Source: Cudoniella acicularis | Taxonomy: Eukaryota > Ascomycota > Leotiomycetes > Helotiales > Helotiaceae | Reading direction: 5' to 3' | DNA length: 64,000 nt | Assembly: GCA_013054445.1 (NCBI GenBank) | Contig: JAAMPI010000084.1 | Coordinates: forward strand, 1-64,000 | In this document: piece after piece, positions 57,987 through 64,000 of the stretch | Numbering within the stretch: the first letter of the stretch is position 1 | How the letters are laid out: every line of letters starts with the position of its first letter | Position numbers and translations under genes: made by a program | The notes under the pieces: generated by a model | Told to the model about the DNA's origin: nothing | What the model saw: the letters and a program-made list of their open reading frames with translations, nothing else | Database searches by the model: none

Positions 57987-59396
57987 CTAGTAGAATTCTT
58001 TGGGCTTGCGCAGTCGTCCCTGCAACTCCGGACCAATCAGCGGCTCTTTTGCCGCCCAATTTATCATCTCGTCGAGTCTGCCTTGGATCTCGTTAATCCC
58101 AATAGTACATTCTGGCTTCTTCAGCCAGTCCCACTCAAATGGCTCCTTTCGCGCTTTTCGGGTTTTCAAAAATTGAGAGTCCAGATTGTCCACAACTTTC
58201 TGAAATGATTCGAAACAGTTGTGAGTGACGTCTTCGTTCAGACGGTAGTTGAGCTCTCTTATGGGTATTTCTGCTGGCATCAATGAGTAGTATCTCTCTA
58301 TCACCTTTTGTTCCATCTTGAGTTGAATTCGAAACTCGAGAGTTGGGCCTTGTTGCGTCTGTAATCTGAAAGCCGCGAAGTAGTTCTCCAACAGAAGCAC
58401 GGCTTCGCTATTTCCCTACTCCATGGGGAATTCCTCAACTTCGGGGATAATAGACCACGAGCCCTCTTTCCGTCTTTAATAAAGTTAGCGATGCTTGCTG
58501 ATGCTGACCCGATGCGCTGATATTGATTTTTGAATGCTTCTATGACAGTACGGCGATTCTGTTTGAGCTTGACTCCATCGCCATTTTGAACAGCTATAAA
58601 CAACTGGTACAGAGCATTGTAGGCAGGCTGAAAGCGATGTGGGCGGGAGCTATAACCAGACCTAGGTGTTACAATGCGTCCCCTGTAAAGATCGCCTTCG
58701 TTGGAAAGCCTATGCCAACAATAGCGTTCCATCAGATTATCACTTAATTCCCCACTTCGTTCGAAGGGAGTTGCATATGAAGCGCAATTATTGTGCATCT
58801 CGACCAGAAATTCTACTGGTTGATTTGATTTGACAAGCTGACCAATTTCTGCTTCTAGAGCAGGTTCATCTTCGAGATGGAAACTGTCGGCGACAGACTG
58901 ATTTTTCAGCAGTGATTTGATGACATCTGGAACCTCAGATGAGAGAGCTACCTTCCTGATAACAAAACTTCCCACATTCCGGAGAAGTTGGAGTGGTTGG
59001 AGGCACTTTAGAATGCTGTCTTCTCCATTCCAGTTGCGTGAAGGAATCTCAAGCCCTTGAGTAATTATTATAACGTCTAGTGCTTTTAGAGGCGAATGCA
59101 AATCTCTTGGCATAAAGCTTTGAGTTGGAGAATGCAATAAATTCCCGGGTGCCTTCCACTCAACCCACAAAGTATCTTCCATTTCGGACCTTCGGAATCG
59201 CCCTGGTAAAACACTTGGTCCTATATGTGGCTAACGGAGAGTAGATCTTTGGATAACCTTTATCATAAGTAGGCCCATGGCGAAAGTTTTTATACACAAT
59301 GATGAACGTGTTATTTTTGTAGAGAACCTCGCGAGCTTCTTCGTAGATCTGTTTGCAAAGCAGCAAGGTACTGGGGCAGAGGTCGTAATGCATTGT
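57987..59396 (-). pseudogene. F-box-like family protein pseudogene, copy B
   Basis: It lacks the N-terminal F-box-like part and starts with 'DLCPSTLLLCKQIYEEAREV' (59393 down). Frame changes follow near 59175 and 58395. Recognisable blocks are 'LKALDVIIITQGLEIPSRN', 'ASASIANFIKDGKRARG', 'LLLENYFAAFRLQTQQG', 'RYYSLMPAEIPIRELNYRL', 'VDNLDSQFLKTRKARKEPFE' and 'LDEMINWAAKEPLIGPE'. Each has a clear counterpart in copies A and C, in the same order and orientation. Unlike copy C it has no acidic tail. The middle frame is open for about 290 codons, so decay is modest. Function unknown. Confidence 0.65.
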
Positions 59397-60113
59397 TGAC
59401 CCATAGTTGTTCTATTTGCAGGAAAGCCTTCATCTCTTTCCCCCTTTAATATCGTGGCGGGAATTTGAATCTATCTGATTTACGAAAATCGAGATCGTCG
59501 AGATGCAAATGCAAAAGGTGCCCTCAACTCACACAGAAGTGATTTGTCGTGCTATTATCCGTGAAAAACGTCGAAATGTAGTGCTCATATACCCTTTCTG
59601 GGTGTTTGAAGCTCCCGTCCGTCACTCTTTATCTATTCGCGACGATCTGAGTGATAGATGTACGCAGAATAAGGGATGATGAGTTGTAGTGTCACCGGCA
59701 GGCAATTGCGATTGCCCTGCATCTTCCCCACTTCAAGGCGGGGTGGGCCGAAAAGAGTCCCACTAAACTTACACCTCTTCAGATAAACGCAACCCTTGCC
59801 TACGACCTTCATAAATCATGCAGTTCAAGCGCGCAAAAAAAAAGCATTGATAAAGATATACTTCTTTTATTTATATTTTTTACGCCTTTGCGATTCTGCT
59901 AGGTGCATCTAGAGAAAAGGCGTTCTCGCTAAAACGAGGGGCTCTTTTGGTATGGTCAGGGGCATGAAGAATACCCCACTTCAGACGACATCCACACTTC
60001 ATCAATTCATTAACATCACAAAATCCATATTGAAAGGCTGCATTGCAGATCAACCACCGAGAATTAATTCGAGATGCCTTTTCTCTTCGAGTCTTCTGTT
60101 CTGGGCTCTCGGA
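59397..60113. other. Intergenic region between copies B and C
   Basis: About 0.7 kb with no gene of its own. It includes a poly-A run near 59834 and the lost upstream part of copy B. Confidence 0.5.
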
Positions 60114-61663
60114 TTAGCCCGAATAGGCATCCCCTGCGTCAACTTCACTTCTAGGCCCTTCGGTCTCCTCATTGTCCAATTCATCGACTGGCTGTCCTTC
60201 AACAGTCTTGCCTTCGCCATATCCAATCACATCTTCCTGGGTATCTCCTTCAATATGGCTATATGCGTTGTTGTCCGCGTCGGTTTCGTTTTCTAGATCT
60301 GCGTCTCCGTTGAACTCATCCGAAGGTTCGTCGTCCTCTTTATCGCCGTATCCCTCATCGTGATTTCAACATTCATCAATCTACTCAGAGTCTGAGTTAT
60401 ACCGGATTTGTCTATATTTTGGAGGTCCTATAACTGGCTCGTCGACGTCCCAATTGATCATTTCATCAAGCAATGTCGGGTCGTTGATGTCTACGTCGCA
60501 ACCTGGCGTCTCAGGTCCATCCCGCATAAAGAGTTCCTTTCTAGACCTTCGGATCTCAAGGTATTGAGTGTCTAGATCAGTGACAGCTGTCTTGAATAAC
60601 TCGAAGAGGCGACAGAAATCGTCCACTTCGAGCAGTGCCTTCATCTCCCGAACTGCTGAGTCCGCCGGAAGCTTTTGACAATGGGTTTCAAACAAATTTA
60701 CGTAAAGCTTCGCCCCAATCTCCGATTTCTGATGTCATTCGCAGCCTTAGAGTGATGCAAGATAATCCTCTAGCAGAGACATGCCTTCCAAAATATCTAT
60801 GCGATCACCATGCCACAGATACTGCCTATGGTAAATGCCCAAAATTCCATCTTCGGTTTTGGTTCGCTTGACGTATTGGAAAATTCTGGCGCTAGCTTCA
60901 GTAATGTGCTCATATCGGGGTTTCATTGCCTCAAGCACTTGGTGTCTTCGTTTCTTGAAGCCGAGAAGGTCATTACACCCAGCAGAATCTCTCGCTGCAC
61001 CCAGTTTGATGTAAATTGGCGCAGTGCTCCATGATAAAGCCGTCCTCTCCAAATGACATCTAGAGTGGCTATCTCCAAACGCACGCGCCGGAAAGGACAT
61101 TCCAAATCTTCTAATATCGTGTGAAGGGTTGCAATAAGTGTTCTTGAAATAGTTTTTCGCCGGCTCCCAGCGTTCAAAAGCTGAAACATATGTAACAAGA
61201 TTGTTATTCATTTTTTCTAGGACTGCGACAGGCGATGTCGATGTGACGGCTTGCTGCAACTCCTCGCAGATAGTATCATGGCCCGTCAAAAGTGATGCTA
61301 ATGAAATCGAACCGGGGCCTCGGTGATAAAAATTGGGAATTTCAGCCAATGTGGCATCACGCAGGAAACTCCCTAGATTACGCAGCTTCCAGAAGGACTG
61401 TAGAGCTATCTTGAGGCCTTGATGAGGGCCAGCTATTTTGTAGTCCTTGAAACCCTTGAAGTCCTTTGGAACCAAGAGAACCTCAATGGATTTGGGAGGA
61501 CCCCAGGGGGAATGCAAATGGCAAGACACAAGGTTCTCAAGGCCCAATTAGGCTGTTTTCCGGAGTCGTGATAAGCAGGTTGAATATCGATTTTACTTGT
61601 GCGCCTTAAGGTCAGATAGAAATTGGTTTCAAAATACCTGTTAGGAACGGCTAGAATGTTCAA
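60114..61663 (-). pseudogene. F-box-like family protein pseudogene, copy C
   Basis: It shows the same block order as the other copies: 'NRYFETNFYLTLRRTSKIDI', a frame change near 61545, 'SIEVLLVPKDFKGFKDYK', 'VAVLEKMNNNLVTYVSAFER', 'ASARIFQYVKRTKTED', 'EGMSLLEDYLASL', then TAA and TGA in frame, 'KLYVNLFETHCQKLPADSAV', 'TDLDTQYLEIRRSRKELFM' and 'LLDEMINWDVDEPVIGPP'. Behind the TAG that ends SDSE the same frame continues, through one TGA, into an acidic tail rich in Asp and Glu down to 60114. The TAG and TGA stops could come from CAG and CGA. The N-terminal F-box-like part is absent. Function unknown. Confidence 0.65.
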
Positions 61664-62399
61664 GGGAGTTAGTAGGAGCAGGTATCAAGTCTTTGTGCTG
61701 TTCAGTTAAGAGGATATGTAGAATAGGTTGTTTGGCATTTGTTTTATGTTTAAGATCTAGTTTTAGAAAGTTTGCTATTTTTGTTACAATTTCAGAGCAC
61801 CCCTTTAAGAGCTATCTTTATATTTCTAGTCTACAATCATCCCAGGGACTAATTTGCCGTGATGCACTTTCCTTAAGAACTTTTGAAAGAACCCTAAGAC
61901 TTGGTTTACATACTGATATCAGCGTTTTTGTAATCCCAGCGGGCTAATCCAAGGGGTCACGCGTAGCGGCAGAACTAAGATTTTGAGACTAAAGAAGACT
62001 GGATTAAGGAGGAGAGGGAGGAGATCTTAAACAAAGCGTGATTAGATTACCCCCTTTCTAAGCGAGGCGAGAAGGAGTCCTTAGGGATAACCTAAATAGG
62101 TAATTCTGAAATTGAAAATAGGCTTATCGATTGTTTAAGGGCGGAGTAATGACCTTTTACAACTGCTTTGTTTACAACTCTTGATTTTGCTGGCATCTGC
62201 CTGTGGCCCGTGCAGTGCAGCGTTTGCAACTTCTGGCTTCTGGACCTTACTCTTTACGCACTTCTTTCACGGCAATCTTTGCTCGGAATAACTCGCCCTT
62301 CAATTGAGCGATACTTAGGAAGCTGTTTAACAATCATACAACTTCCCACGATCTTTACTTTTTGGCATCATGTCTTTCTGTTAAGGTGTTCCGCTTGTC
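61664..62399. other. Intergenic, no gene seen
   Basis: No supported gene in these 0.7 kb. A plus-strand frame near 62168 shows no domain. Confidence 0.5.
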
Positions 62400-63110
62400 T
62401 CTGGCGCTCGCTTGTTTACCTGACAGCCCGACCAGCCATGATCTGCCGCCTCAAATCAAACGTCCTCCCTACGAACTACCTTCTGAACTCGCATACGAGG
62501 CTCTCGAAATTCAGTCTCCGAATCGCATAAATACCCAGTCAAAGGAGCTCCCGAGGCTCGCTCTTGTCAGCCGGGGAGCAGGGCCTACCGGTACGGAATT
62601 CAAGGTACAAACGGGAATAACCTCACAAATTACGCTTTCAAAGCTTCAAGTTGTGTACGAGCAAGTATATGAAGTCGTGCTATCGGATTCTTCCTTGGTT
62701 CAGCCCTCCGGCCGTTCATCGATTCACACCTAAATCTTTACTGTCCTTGATGGCAGTTCTAATCCCGCTTCTTCAACCGACATACAAGATATTCAGGATG
62801 CTATAGTAAGCACTTGCACAGACGATACAACCGATGGCACGGCATTTTTGGTGACTAAAAATGCTCCGGCTGACGGCCCGGCACAAAGTTTAATACTGCG
62901 CATAGTACATATGTCGATATTTATGATCTGCCTCACCCGTACACGTTTATCCTTGACTACGATGACGATATCAATTCGATCAACGATACGAACAGTACAC
63001 AGGTTGTGCAAACCCTTTCTGCTTGTCGGATTAATAGATTACTCTACCTGTTACTCTTGTCGACTAGTCTCTCCTCACTTCGAAATCTCTGAATAGCCCC
63101 AATGTTACTA
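62400..63110 (+). pseudogene. Unidentified decayed coding region
   Basis: A frame with protein-like composition runs from about 62400 ('PPQIKRPPYELPSELAYEAL') through one TAA at about 62733 into 'IFTVLDGSSNPASSTDIQDI' and 'CTDDTTDGTAFLVTKNAP'. It then shifts frame near 62900 into 'YDLPHPYTFILDYDDD' and 'NDTNSTQVVQTLS'. The Ser/Thr/Asp-rich style recalls a secreted or surface protein, but I cannot place it in a family. Further fragments to about 63600 are too weak to join. Confidence 0.3.
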
Positions 63111-63805
63111 CTTACAGCTCTTCGTTCAACAAGCTGAATTCTCAGTCTTCTTTACTCGGAACTCGCCTCTCTGTCTTTAACAACCACCTTCCATTTGACC
63201 GTGAGATCTCCTTCGAGTACCTCGGTAGGATCCTCGAATATCAACCTCCCTGAACTTGGACTTTAATCTGGAAATGCTGCTTTCTGGGCTCTGTTTTATG
63301 ATGGTATGGAAAGGTGGATATACTAGCTTTTGGTGTTCTAGGATTCTGTTCTCTGATTGGCTGCTTTTATGCAATGTATAGATCGTTGTCTTTTGGGCAC
63401 TATTACTAGCTTTGGATTTGCATACGGATATTGCGAAGCGTTTTGCATTTTGTGCTTAGATTTGGGAATAGCTTCATTTTTTGTTGTTTTGAGTTTAGCT
63501 CTTTTGGTTGGCTCGGCGGGGCTCACTTTCAAAGGAGGGGACATGATAGGCTCAGCTAAATAGCCTGCATGGTTTGGATCGAACAAACAAGCTTTCAGGG
63601 GGTTAAATAGCTGGTTCCCTTCCTCTTCACAAATCAAGCTTCTTCTCTCTCATATAACTTCAGTTGATGCCTCTTATCTGCTTTGGTGTACAGTACAAAA
63701 TTTTGCTATATAGCACTTAAATTCGCCTTGCGAAATGAAACATGAGCGCGTTCTATAGATATTCCTTGATCGGATTTAATCGAGATAGAAGCTCAAGCAA
63801 TTTAG
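63111..63805. other. Intergenic, no gene seen
   Basis: Both strands contain only short frames with no recognisable content. Confidence 0.45.
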
Positions 63806-64000
63806 TTATAGATAATTCTGTATAAATTCGGGTGATATATCGTGGTATGGGCAAGGGTCTTGAGCCCAGAGCGGTCCTGTCAGCTCTTTTCTTCTCAGGA
63901 TGTACTTGGCAATTCTCCACTCGTCAGTTGTGGGATGACAACCGTGTTCTTCAGGGTTAGGATGAAGTTCGTCTTCCTTGGCTGGCAACACATTTATATC
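63806..64000 (-). CDS. 3' end of a hypothetical gene running off the right edge
   Basis: An open frame enters from the right edge and ends at a stop at 63806. The last 65 residues include 'TTDEWRIAKYILRRKELTGP', 'LWAQDPCPYHDISPEF' and a C-terminal IQNYL. The composition looks like real protein, but no domain can be recognised from so short a piece. The frame has no stop before the edge, so the gene very probably continues. Confidence 0.4.
   Translation of the reverse strand, partial: DINVLPAKEDELHPNPEEHGCHPTTDEWRIAKYILRRKELTGPLWAQDPCPYHDISPEFIQNYL

Noticed and set aside
63338..63637. 99-codon Lys-rich frame, minus strand
   Set aside because: The opposite strand is equally open, there is no domain, and no extension links it to a neighbouring exon.

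Overview
The window looks like nuclear DNA of a filamentous ascomycete (Pezizomycotina). Introns are short (46-150 nt) with GT..AG ends and CTAAC-type branch sites. The proteins are typical of moulds: a DUF3435 tyrosine recombinase, a fungal alpha/beta-hydrolase, a GH128-type secreted glycosidase and a BCS1-like AAA protein with a charged tail. The overall look suggests Leotiomycetes, but that is impression, not proof.

Layout. 1-3.2 kb: two head-to-head wrecks, a ferric-reductase gene with two internal deletions and an HSL-type esterase with several in-frame stops. 4.7-7.1 kb: an intact glycogen-targeting PP1 regulatory subunit (CBM21). 7.1-19.8 kb: very gene-poor. 19.85-22.1 kb: a GH128 pseudogene and a small cysteine-containing secreted protein. 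24.2-27.6 kb: a compact metabolic block with a BolA3/Aim1 mitochondrial Fe-S factor and a divergent pair of D-erythronate-dehydrogenase-like and class II ketose-bisphosphate aldolase genes. 27.6-29.2 kb: remains of two BCS1-like AAA genes. 29.2-39.3 kb: a two-gene unit on the minus strand, a DUF3435 recombinase with C-terminal zinc fingers followed by a giant SNF2 helicase with a Cys-rich finger. 39.6-42.3 kb: two small Cys/His-rich (RING-like) genes. 42.5-45.6 kb: a divergent ribosome-biogenesis pair (SSF1 and RRP3) on a 217-bp shared promoter. 46.7-52.7 kb: a DUF7730-like protein, a J-domain protein and an acidic hypothetical. 53.8-61.7 kb: three broken copies of one F-box-like family, with a 0.5-kb element with terminal inverted repeats between the first two. 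62-64 kb: a decayed gene and a gene running off the right edge.

The most unusual signal is a 12-bp palindrome, AAAAGTACTTTT (extended form CCAAAAGTACTTTTGG). It occurs 15 times (allowing 1-2 mismatches) between 29.17 and 39.01 kb and I find it nowhere else in the window. It tracks the DUF3435-SNF2 unit exactly, lies in six of the seven SNF2 introns, and also occurs inside codons, between the genes and just after the SNF2 stop. It may be a recognition site belonging to an undescribed mobile or selfish two-gene element.

A second theme is gene decay. The esterase, GH128, F-box-like and BCS1-like genes carry TAA/TGA/TAG stops, many of them explainable by C-to-T change. The SNF2 gene and probably the DUF3435 gene each carry a single 1-nt frameshift in an otherwise open frame.
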